From Serinus canaria (Eukaryota; Chordata; Aves; Passeriformes; Fringillidae), in assembly GCF_022539315.1 (NCBI RefSeq), contig NC_066343.1, positions 43,414,466 to 43,478,465 of the forward strand: DNA of 64,000 nt. The letters are read 5' to 3'. Of the stretch, positions 28,701 to 39,975 are shown in pieces (positions within the stretch are counted from its first letter, which is position 1; each line of letters starts with the position of its first letter). Position numbers and translations under genes: made by a program. The notes under the pieces were generated by a model. That model was not told the origin of the DNA and ran no database searches. It worked only from the letters and a program-made list of their open reading frames with translations.

Positions 28701-30174
28701 TAGGCTGGGAAAGAGAGAAAAGCGTGACTATTAGGTAAAAATCCATCACAAAAATCAAGAAGAGAACTGGAACTTCCAAGGGAGGTTATATGGCTGATGG
28801 AAACCTATTCTGATGGAAAGGTATTTCTGGCATGTTATTTCACAGGCTATCAGAATAGTAAATCAGAGAATATTAACAAAAATTTGCAGCTTCATCCCCT
28901 GTTGCTCCTTCTCCAAAGGTTGAAAAAAAAATCCTTCGCTATAGAGAGATGTATATGAAAGATTAGAGACAATAAAACTTAATTTTACCAAGATAAGTAG
29001 GATGTCTTGAAATTTCATTGAACTCTAGAAATAAGCATATGCATAAAAGTTTTAGTAAAATCACGTCCATAGTTAAAAACAGTAGTTACTAATAATGAAT
29101 AATTAATGGATTACTCTGGTGAGTTAACTTAAGAGTACTGGTCCAACTGCAACACAAACTGGTTTTCTGTGACAATCTCTTAGAAAATTGAATCTGCCAG
29201 ATCTGAAATGTAATCTCATGGCAACATATGAATAATTATTTCCAAATTAATGACCTTTGTGTGAGATTTATTGGTGAATAAATATACTCTGTCAAAACCA
29301 TATATTATCTGTAGGACTTTACATAGTAGAGAAGGTTCAAGAACACAGTGTAACTTTATACTTAACTTTAATTAATGAGCAGATCACAGTGAATTCAATA
29401 AAAACACTTATGTGAACACAGAAGGAAATCCTATTATGATAGTATAGGTTGAGTTTTTCCAGGTCTCAAGTTTTATCTTATTTGAGAATTTTTTTACAGG
29501 AAAAAAATGGTAATTGAGTTCTGTTTTGGTTCATGGTATTTTTTCCAATAGTAAGATTAAAAGCCAGTGCAAAGGAAATTTTGATCAAATCACTGAAAAG
29601 GTGAATTTATAAAGCTCGTATCACATGAAATTAATAACATAAAAATTACAGGATATTTTCTGTATAATCTATATAATCTAAATGTCTGTTCCATTACTAT
29701 ATTAAGCTACTGGATATAGATATTTAGCTATACTTACAGAAATGTGTACAGCCTCTGTAACGTTACAATAACATGCTAATTCTTTTGATACAGATTCATT
29801 CTTCTAATATAGAAAAATGCTTTTTAGCATTTCTACATGATACAGCAATATAAATTGTACTGATTGTAAGTATATTCTCTGAACTTCATAATTTTTTATT
29901 AATAATATCTTTTTCTAGGATTTACCTATCTCTAAGTTATTTCATTTTGACATAAGTCTAGTGTAAGTCATAAGAAGCACAAATTTAGTAGTCCTATTTC
30001 ACGCCAACTGTTTCTTTTAATTTTTGAATGAGACCCACTTCCTTCTTGATATGCTGTTCGTCGATGATGCAACAGACCTATTGTAATTTTTCTTCAAGAT
30101 CAATATAAATTGTAAAAAGTATTTAGCATTATTTTTGTTTTGTAATGACAAAGTTGCATGATAAATGATAAATA

Positions 30175-30225
30175 ATACATATATACTATATAAATGATAA
30201 ATTATATATATATATTTTATATATA
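30175..30225. repeat. TA-rich tract
   Basis: Imperfect alternating TA sequence within the large intron. Confidence 0.85.
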
Positions 30226-31241
30226 GATCCATTAACAAAGCTGACTTCAAGATGCTGTAAGCATCTGATGCAGCAAAATATCAAACTAATTAAAATGTTC
30301 TGGTGTATATACATTTTAAAATGTCTGTTACTTTTATGTTTACCCATGGCTATTATTTATTTTATTTCCAAGTCAACTTACGGAGTAATACTGAGTCAGT
30401 GGTCAGAGGCAGTATTACAGATTTCCCCATTTAGTAACTGTTTGAGCAAACATATTTGACTAGCTGACTATTTCATTCAAGGTAGAATTTTGGAATAGGA
30501 CTTGAAAAAGGTGAATCCTAGCTTCAGAGGTCACAGAGCATTTTCTGTCTCTTTTTCCAGCCTGTGTAACATTGACTGCATACCCTGATGTTCGATTTAT
30601 TAGGTTCAGCAAAGCTTTAACACAAATACAACAAACCAGAACCTATTCTTCTCAATATTGTCAATTCAAAACCTTCCAAAAAACACAAGGAGGGCACAGA
30701 AATTAAAACTGAATTAAAAAAACCTTGAGGTTTGAAGTACATTACAATTTTTCCTCCCTACAGGTAATGTTACTGTTCAGGTGTGAAACAACACTGTGAG
30801 TGTTTCTCTCAAGAACACAGAGACTGGGAGTGTGTTTTGAGCTTTTAACTATATAGTGTGCCTGGAAAGAGATAATTTCAAGACACATATAAACAAGGGT
30901 AAAAGCAGTGTGATGTCAGAAGTAAAAATCAGAATTTTTCAATCTAGTTTTGAGAAAACAGTCTCATGCTGATACATAGTTTATTTCAATTATTAGATAA
31001 ACCTCTGCTGTCTCAGATCGTATTTGCAAACTCTGGAAAGGTCAGCAGTACATCCTGGTTTATCATAGGTTTACCTGGTTTATCATAAACCCTTCTGGCT
31101 TACCTTTCAACTTCTGTTGTATTTTAAGAAAAAGAAGAATAGAAAATTTGCTGGTATGATTTTTAAATATTTTTGAGAAACTTTGTTTACTTCTTTTGGA
31201 GTATTGGGCCCAAAGATTATAGTTCCCATAAATTAACCTAA

Positions 31242-31277
31242 ACTACTCTTATTAAGACTACTCTTATTAAGAGTAGT
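31242..31277. repeat. Nested direct and inverted repeat
   Basis: ACTACTCTTATTAAG occurs twice in tandem. The second copy joins AGTAGT to form a 21-bp near-perfect palindrome (ACTACTCTTA-T-TAAGAGTAGT). Confidence 0.85.
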
Positions 31278-34200
31278 TAGGACAAGATTATCTATATGCT
31301 TCTAAGAAGAAGAGAGAAATCATGATTCTCCTCATGTCTTTGACAACAGATTTTGCCTAAACAGCTTCACAGAATTATTTGGTTGTTTCATTACAATCTA
31401 TGATGAAGGTGGAGAACTGCCAAAATGATTTTGCAGCAAGCTTGTCAAAAGTATTAAATACGATGTATACAGGGCTTTTATTTTTAAGACAGCTGCAAGC
31501 AAGAGGCTCCAGACTTAACTTTGCTGTGTAAGAATGGAAAGGGACATTGTTTAACAGAGCATAAGCAATTTGAATTCTTATCAGATTATTTTTTACCTAA
31601 TGTGGTTATTATCAGCATCTCTGCTTTTTCTTTATTTACTGCTTATATATATGAAAGTCAGAATTCCTGCATATGCTATTGATGTAGCAGCAACTTTATG
31701 CAAAGTTAATTTCTATTAATTACTATTTTTGATTACCTTAGTCTTCCAAATTTCAGTAATTCTAAAACTTTCAATAAAATTTTATCATTCAGATCATCTG
31801 TAGCTATAGTTAAAATTATCTACTGTACATAATGAGATATATCTATTTATGCTACCAGAGAAAGAAGAAAATTCAACACTCAGCTTAGAAGAGGTGACTC
31901 TAAATGTAGGATCTTTCATGAACTTAATAAAAATACACAAATGCTCCAGAGTACATCCATGTAAGAGAGTTCAAATATATAAAACCAGGACATTTATAAA
32001 AGTATTTTGACAGGAAATAACTGGATAGATTTACAACCATTTATAACTGGACTACATTTATCTAGAAAGCCCACAAAATCGGTCCAAGTAATTACACATT
32101 TTCTGGAATGAACAAAATGTGGGGAAATTACAAAAGCAGTTTCAGCTACTGCAGGATAATTACAAATAAAATTCCATTTATAATTTCAATTTTTTTCCTA
32201 AAATTTATTTAAAGGAAACCACAAACATACAATTGTTATATATGTATATATTATAAATATAATAGTTTATTAAGTGTAATACTACCTCTTTAAAGAGTGA
32301 AAAATCTTTAAAGTAGACCAGGATTTAAGTGATATCTTAGCATAAAATAATACTTCAGTCAATAATTTCCAATGCATCTAAATGTATCATCAGTTTCTTC
32401 TTTGTTTCAGTGCAACTGAATAGTACTAAATTGGATGATTTACTTTTATTTTGGTACATAAGAGAAGTGAAGCTGTGATGCTGGTTTTGCAGATACAACA
32501 CTGAACTCTGGCCTATGCTTTGATACTGAGCAATAAAAATAGTCAAGAGAATATGTAAAGTAAGCCACAACCTTTAAAGAATAAAAAGCTTTCTTTAGCA
32601 CTTTACTTTTCTACTTTTCATGCTCATACCTGTCTATGCTTGAGATAATCTACTAGATAAATGAACTAGGATCTCAGGGGAAAAGAGTTCCCTTACAATT
32701 CAAAGAAAAGTGGAAACCAAATAGCTAAAATAAAGTTTGGAGGTATATTCAAAATGCTGTCAGAAAAAAAAGTGTAGTCTGGCTCAGATTTAAAACATGC
32801 CTCTAAAAAAGAATTAAAAGCACCTTCTCAGTTCAGCAAAAGTGTAGCAATATATCTGCAGGAAGGCATCTGAAAAAAACTTTACTTAAACCTTCACGTT
32901 ATCCTCTTCAAAGAATGTGTCAGCATTTGACCAGTCAACTTGTTCTTATTCTGAGATTTAATTTTCCTTCTGAAGTAGACTTACACAGGCACTATGCTGC
33001 AATTGCCCACAGTATTCTGTAAAGAAATGCAGCTTTCCTGTGACATCACCTGAGAAATGCTGGAGACACAAAAATATGGTACATTTGAGCAGTGGACCTT
33101 TGAATAGCCTTCACATGAATAAGAGAAGCGCTAGTGACTTAAACTGCTAATGGTTTTAATTTCTTATTCAATATACTTTTCTGGATTTTTGCCACAAGAA
33201 CGACACTGCCTAAAACTAATTATGATTAGTTGCATGCAATAAAGATAGAAATGAGTAGAGGGAATATTAAACCTTAGAGAAAAGATCCTGAATTTTTCCA
33301 ACAATTTCTTTTAAAGTCTTTTCTTAGAAACTAAGAAAGTAATAAATACCATGACTTCTGCATTAAGTATCTGCTCCAGCTGTGATTACTATACACCAAT
33401 AACAAAATGTAACTACTGTACTTCTTGTACAGATGGTCTTGACTCAGTGTTAATGTGAATCCTTGGAGAACGCAAGTGTTGATTCTCACATGTGCAGTCA
33501 CTTCACAGCCATTTTTTAAAAATATGCAAGGAATTGCTTTTGCAGATATCAAACAAAGCTAGATATCTACATTACTGCAAAGCATTTATAAGGCCAAAAA
33601 ACCCAGAACTTAAATCCAGAATTCTGAACTCTTAATAGCAGACAAATTTACCCTACATACAGGCCTGGGTGGATTTTCAGAAAAAAACCACAAAACCATG
33701 CATGTATATGTTCTGAAAATCAGCAGATACTAAATAGTCATTAGGCTGCATGAACTGTAAAATCTATCTCAAAAAGAACATCTGGAATATTTAAATCTTA
33801 AATCTAGAGTTGATCTTCCAGAGTCCCTGGGGACTAAAATGAAGGACTGACTGCAGAAACATCTGTCCTTGTCTGCTAAAGGATTTATTTTCTTAGATAA
33901 ATTCAGGCAAAATGGCATCTTGTCCAAGCCACGATAGTAATGTTAAGAGTTGCTGGACTACTAAACCTACCTTAGTCTAGGACCAAAAGGTCAATATTAA
34001 TGTAAGTTTATGGTTCTGGCAGTAGATGCTTATTTTTGGATATTAGTAATTTTGGCACTCTTGAATATTTAAGATTTTCTCCAAATCCAGAGATCGTGTC
34101 AATATATTTTTTTCCATAGTTTGACTGTTTTTGACATTCTACCTCTCAAGAAAATTCTAAAATCCAAAGTAACAAAAGTATTAACAAAAAATCTTAACAA

Positions 34201-35964
34201 ACATTCTTTCCCTTGCAGTATCTTTAAACTTCACTTCTAGATAGTATTTCTTACAAAAAAAACCCAACAACTCATACAAGTCCCCCACACAAGTGTGCTT
34301 TAGAACCATTAGATCTGTCTGAATCAGGGTTCTCTCTCTAAAACATGAGTGTACCCTGCACTGACTGTGTAGGTTCTTTCCCTCCTTAATTTTCACTTGG
34401 CAAGTAGCCCAAGCCTCTGCTTTAAATTTCCCACTTGGTAGCACTAGTATGGCACCTGAAGAGTAATTAGTTGTAAGAAAGGGAATTTGAATCGTTTGCT
34501 GAGAAGGAAAAAAATGTGCATGCCTAATAAAGATTTTTTCCTTGAGTACCTGAAACACCCTTTATTTATTTTTGCTTAGAATGCACCACCCTTTAAATAG
34601 ATTTTTTTTTTTAACCTTCCAGAAAAACTGAGTGATAGAAAACCAGTTTGGTTTTAAAGCAATGCTATTTTATTTTAGTTAGTCTTTTCCATTACAGCAG
34701 CTCTTATTTTTACATAAATTTTGTTAGCCCCTCTTTTTTTTATAAGAGTTCCTTGATAACAGCATTTTCTATTTTACTTCTCACATTGCTCTTCAATAGA
34801 CACCAAAGGAGTAGTCTTCTAGGAAGGCAAATCATGAAGACAACTGAGAAATCAGAACATTTTCACTAAATTACACATATCGTTCCCTGTGAAGTTTATA
34901 CTGTCCATGAAACTTTATATTATGATACTGTTTGTAAGATAGGCAGATCTTCATTGGTTCCAATGAACTTGGAAACTCTTTTAAAACCATTCATTACACA
35001 TACATAATTATGCAAAATAAGTAACAGAAATGAAGTTTTCCCTCCTCTAGAAATTAGCAGTTCCCTAGTCCTAAAAAAGTGAAGTGCTGCTCCTGATACT
35101 GCTTCTGCCTTCTGTGCAAAGGCAAAAACACAGAGAAGTTTGAGGGGGAGGGGATTTGATTTCTTTTTTAATGTCTGCCTCCTTCCAGCAAGTCCATCTG
35201 TTGTAGCACTATAATTCTGGAAGCAGGATGTGTGTGTGACCAACAGGAGACAATTACTGCATAAGTGTTTGTTGATTCAGCTCTATAAAGGGCAGGCCAA
35301 TCACTACAGTATGAACAGAAAAGAATTCCAGCTGAGGATCTGCATATAGATTAACACAAAATACATATATACATGAGAATGGGGAAAACCAGAAAGGAGT
35401 AATAGCATGGAAAAGGAGTAAGTAGAAATGGAGACTGAAGCAGAGAAGAAAGTTTGTGTCCTTGGGTTGTTAACTAAATACTCTACTAGTCTCTATTTCC
35501 ATAAACTTTGTTTTTTAGCTTTTCACCTTAACAGAGAAAAATGGGATTATATAGACACCAAACAGGTCTGAGTCCCCTCTGGAAGAAAACTCTAGTTGTC
35601 TTGGGGTGTATGGGGACAGTGCTTGTTCTTCACAGAGGAACAGATACTAGGTCTGGACTGACCAGATTCTCAGGAAGGTTTGCAGATCACAGGCTGAAAG
35701 TGAAACTTACCTCATTCATTTGAATACAAGTAAAAAATCAGCATGAAGACCACTTTATTTGCAAAAGGATAAATGAATTGTGTTTATACACTAGCCTCAA
35801 CATAATCTGTACGTATTAAGTGGCCCACACAAAGCATGGTAATATGTAATATTTCATAATTTTATTATAATAAAATACAAAAAAATCAATGTTATCAAAA
35901 TATCACAGAATTGCACTAGAATTAAGCTGAACACTGCAAGACACTATAAAAAAAAGTAATTTAC

Positions 35965-36189
35965 CTCTATGGTCAGTTTATTCACTTGAAGTCTCTGATC
36001 AACCAAATGTAGCTGACTTGGTAATTTTTCACTGGTTTGTTTAACATTTTTAATGGAAGTTACTGCTGTCTTTTTTTTTCCTCTGTACAACAGCTACCTG
36101 CTTCTGCAGTGGCTCAATTTTTTCCTGCAGTAAAGTAACAGAGTAGCCCAGTTTCTGGAGAGTGATATTTCTCCCTTTTGCTCTACTCA
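35965..36189 (-). pseudogene. CNTLN: CNTLN exon with +1 frameshift in an A9 run
   Basis: A 225-bp exon. The acceptor is TGTTCAG and the donor ATAGAG|GTAAAT. It opens with a split Val codon, then SRAKGRNITLQK, matching human VNREKYKNITAQK. The coiled coil continues through PLQKQVAVVQRKK. The coding strand then has nine A's (36071-36079) where eight would keep the frame. Beyond the run, the homologous sequence TAVTSIKNVKQTSEKLP resumes in the +1-shifted frame to the exon end. Read literally, translation ends at TAA 36050-36052. Removing one base gives exactly 74 codons and phase 0 at the donor. The lesion sits in a homopolymer, so a sequencing error is possible. Confidence 0.85.
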
Positions 36190-39100
36190 CTGAACATAAA
36201 ATGGCATATTACTAAATGGGCAAAATCATCCTAAGTAACATGATTTATGATTTGTTTTGGCCCTTCAAAACACTCCTGCAATCTCAAAAATATTTCTTAG
36301 TATGTACATTGGTATACTAACAACTGACCTATAAAAACATAACACATATAAAACAGTCAACCTATAAACACTCCATGTTGTGCTTTTTCTTAAGTGGCAA
36401 CAATGCAAAATCAACAAGGACTTGGAAGTTACATGTGTCTTGAATTTCTGATTAAGATTATCAAAAATAAAGGCTTCAGTGTCTTGTTAACAGGCTGGGT
36501 TTTTTTTAAGATCTAAACCAAAACACAATTTGTTTCATTGGCTGTGTTGGCTACAAGAGGCAAACATGAACAAAAGGTAATGAAAAAACTCATATCAGTC
36601 AGTAGATTCACTAGGTAGGACTTAGTAAAAACTTACTTTAGCTGTGTGAAAAGATGCTGTTTGATAGTCATTTATTATATGAGAACTTCACCTTAAAAAG
36701 TAAGCTAAATATCTGAAAACACACATACAAATTCAAACAAGCAAATCTTGCAACAGCCTGCCAGAGGGTTTGTTAACTAATTTACTAGGTATTAAATGCT
36801 CAGTGTATATTTAAACACTTTTGATTATGAACACTGCAATACTTCTCCAGATTTTTAAGTTTTCAGATACAAATTTCTAGGTCATATCATGCAAGATATT
36901 TCTGGGAATATTTATATCTAAAATAGTTGTTAAGCAAATTGAAAAGAGTAAAGACCAACACATCTTCTACTAATTGCACTGAACAAATTACTGACATTGC
37001 AGGATAACTTAGCCATGAATTCTAGGTAAGTACAATCACCAAACAATTTGAAAGACAAAGAACTGAGCTCTCAGCAGATGATGAGCAAACAATCCACATC
37101 TGCAGCAAAAGGACTGAGATCTCCACTCTAACACACAGCTCTAAGAAATGTATGAGATGTAAGAGAGTTACAGTAACTCTGCTAGTACTGTACAAGGTGT
37201 TATATATTCCTACCACATGAAGGAAAAATGACCAAGTCCTTGTATCATTAACGGTCTCATTTCCAACCCCTTGCACAGCTCAAGACTTTGGAAATATCTT
37301 TAGCCTCTCTTTGTATTAGAATACCCTCCAGTAGGGTCCAAATCCTCTGGATGGACTAAAGAGTTCAGTTAAAACTAGTGTTCCCAACTGTTAATGCTAA
37401 ACATTTGGGCAATACTTTCTATCACACTCATAAACCATTTTTTCAAATGCTTTTCCTGCAATAGGGGAGTTCTGCTGAAGCATATTTAACTGCTTAGTGC
37501 TCTCCAGACACTTCCTGCATCTGCTTCAGTTCCACCAGTCAGTTACAAGTGTCTATCAGAATGTATCTATCTTCTCCACTAGAAACAGAGAGTAAATGTA
37601 ACACAAGCCCTACAGCAATTGTAGAGACTGTGCTATACTACCAATCAAAAGAGGACAGAGTGTCCTGGGTTCCCTGCCTTGTATGTCCTCACTCAGGAGT
37701 AGGAGATTAAAAAGAGTAGCATACTTTTGTAAGATCTTCATATATAGCATGTTCACCTACTCATACTATGTATTGTTACCAACCAATTAATGAGTTTCTT
37801 TTATTTTTCCAGTTTATTTCATCAAAAAGTATTGATGAAATAACACCATCAAGAATATGTAACAAGACCAGTGCATTTGCACTAAAATTTTGGAAACTAA
37901 GGAAACAATCTTTTTTCAAACTATGTTATATCACCATTCAAAATACTGAATTTAAAACTAGTTATCTAAAAGCAGCAAGTTGCTGAGTGTTTCAGATTCT
38001 CTTTCTTGAACTAAAAAATAATAATATCTGCTTATGTTTAAAATTCCATTAAGTTATTTATTTGGACAAACATAGAAGGGAAAATCTATTAAGCACTGTT
38101 AAAAAGTCCAAGAATGAGTCATCTGTTCAAGATTGTAGGGAGCCTCTTAAGACCTGGGACTCAACCAGCTGGCCCTCTTCTGCAAGAAAACAGCTATAGA
38201 GGCTAGCAATGAGACAAGCAGTTCAAATCCCAGACAATCCATGTAAATAGGCTAAAAGCATACTTTTCTCAAGACAGAATCTTCTGGACACAGAGTGTCG
38301 AAAGTATCTTTCTAAGATGGAGAAACTCATCCAGTGCACAACAAACTGAGAGCCATTTATGCTTGATTAGTCAGCACACCATTTGGCTAGAAGTGAGGTA
38401 GAGAGGGGTGCTGCTATCTCCCTGTCATGGGTTAGGTATGCCTGCTCTGTATGGTGCTTCTGACTGAGAGGAAGTTTAATGGGATGTCTGTGGCATTCTT
38501 TGCCTGGACTGTGAGACAGCACCACTAGCTTATACAGCAACTTTACATTTTTAAATCATCTTTTACATTCCAGTCCAGATAGTTTTACAGGTATATTTGG
38601 TTTGTATGGCCAGGTTTTGGTAGTAGGGGAGATACACGGGTGGCTTCTGTGAGAAGCCACCAGAAGTTTCTTCCTCGTTCAGCAGAGCCATTGCCAGACA
38701 GCTCAAAGATGGACCCATCATGGGCCAGTTAGAAATGATAGCATCTCTTTGATAACATAATTAAGAAGGAAAAAGTGATTGCAGATGTTAACTGTGGCCA
38801 GAGAAGAGCAGAGAGAGAATATGTGAGAGGAACAACTCTGCAGACACCAAGGTCAGTGCAGAAGGAGGGACAGGAGGTGCTCCAGCAGGTGCTGGAGCTG
38901 AGATTCCCATGCAGCTCATGGTGCAGACCATGCTGAAGCAGCTGCAGCCCAAGAAGGATCACAGGGATGCAGAGACCAACCTAAAGCCTGTGGAGGAGAC
39001 CCACACCTGAGCAGGGCGTGCCTGAGAGGAGGCTGGGACCCCATGGGAGGCCTGTGCTGGAGCAGGCTCCTGGCAGGGACCTGCAGACCTGGGGAGAGAG

Positions 39101-39821
39101 GAGCCCACACCAGAGCAGATTTCCTGGGAGGACTTGTGACCCATGGGGGACCCAGGCTGGAGCAGCCTGTCCTTGAAGGACTGCACCCCGTGGAAGAGTG
39201 ACCCACGTTGCAGCAGTTTGTGGAGGACTTACCCATGGGATGAACTCACATTGGAGAAGTTCATGGAGAGCTGTCTCCTGTGGGAGGAACCCCACACTGG
39301 AGCAGTGGGAGAAACAGCATGTGATGAACTGACCATAAACCCCATTCCCTGTCTCCACGTGCTGCTGGGGGGAGGGAGGTAGAGCTGGGAAAGAGGGAGG
39401 AATAGGGATAGCTATTTTTAAGGTCTTCTTTTATTTCTCATTATCCTCCTGATTTTGTTAGTAAAAAAATTTAATTTATATTTCTAATTCAACTTTGTTT
39501 CACCCATGGCGGTATTTGATGACTGATCTCTTTCTATACCTACCTGAGCCCACAAACCCTTTGTTGTATTTTCTCTCCCTTGTCCAGCTGCGGCAGAGGG
39601 GGTGAACAAGAGGCTTTGGTGGATGTCTGGCATCTAGCCAGGATGAATCCACCACAGCAGACTCACTGTCCACAAAATATTCTGAAATATAATGAATCCA
39701 CCTGCTGAATATCTGGAAACAGGTTTTCACTTCTATATTGACAGTCAAATTAATTAAGAGCAGACAGAAGTGCTAATATTAAACTCCAAAACTCCACTCA
39801 CGAGAACAAACCAATATATAC
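36190..39821 (-). other. CNTLN intron(s) containing a solo LTR; one exon possibly missing
   Basis: About 3.6 kb between exon 39822-39975 (ends phase 0) and exon 35965-36189 (needs one incoming base). The phase mismatch, and the longer human protein here, imply an intervening exon that I could not find. The LTR at 38594-39656 occupies nearly a third of the interval. Confidence 0.6.
38594..39656 (+). mobile_element. Solo LTR, ERVL-like avian endogenous retrovirus (copy 1)
   Basis: About 1.06 kb. It begins near a degraded TGTTGGGTTTG-type terminus followed by GGCCAGGTTTTGGTAGTAGG, and ends ...ATCCACCACA. I know this arrangement from a common neoavian/songbird ERVL LTR family. The middle is GC-rich and built of degenerate modules around CCCAC..TGGAGCAG. 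These modules generate several 75-125 codon antisense reading frames that are not genes. No internal gag/pol sequence flanks it, so it is a solo LTR. It is antisense to CNTLN and ends about 165 bp from the donor of exon 39822-39975. I could not identify a clean target-site duplication. Confidence 0.8.
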
Positions 39822-39975
39822 CTTTTTATTATATTGCTCATTTTGGACTTCTAAATGAAGGACATTGCAGGGCTTTTTTTTCTTCTTGTTTACTTCTGGC
39901 TGCCGTGGATCAATGTTTTGCACTATCTTCATAATCACTGTTTCCAAGCTTTCAGAAGTTGGTATTTCAGAGTCA
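39822..39975 (-). CDS. CNTLN: CNTLN exon (intact), Ser/Glu then Lys-rich linker
   Basis: A 154-bp exon. The acceptor is GCTTTAG and the donor AAAAAG|GTATAT. The first base completes the split Ser codon from exon 42615-43135, giving SES-SDSE as in human centlein (SESSDSEAQTS). It has 51 further codons, including a five-Lys run, and ends in phase 0. The upstream intron next to the acceptor is an unusual A/C-rich tract (T/G-rich on the coding strand). A solo LTR ends only about 165 bp beyond the donor. The human protein is longer between this exon and the next recognised one, so an exon of roughly 100 bp may be missing or unrecognised between them. Confidence 0.87.

Larger units (their letters stand above)
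13606..35964 (-). other. Large (22-kb) CNTLN intron
   Basis: No exon, RNA gene or interspersed repeat was recognised with confidence. It contains A/C-rich low complexity (about 14930-15010 and 22638-22715), a T15 run at 20172-20186, a TA-rich tract (about 30175-30225) and a small nested direct/inverted repeat at 31242-31277. Reading frames in this interval, including 34181-34558 on the minus strand (125 codons), lack recognisable domains and look like chance. Confidence 0.6.

Noticed and set aside
34181..34558. 125-codon minus-strand frame in the 22-kb intron
   Set aside because: No recognisable domain, no homology I can name and no supporting signals. This length is expected occasionally by chance.
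38916..39382. Overlapping 75-125 codon reading frames, some nearly identical to frames at 51077-51522
   Set aside because: They lie inside the GC-rich repeated modules of the two solo LTRs and run antisense or sense through repeat units. They have no codon signature of a gene.
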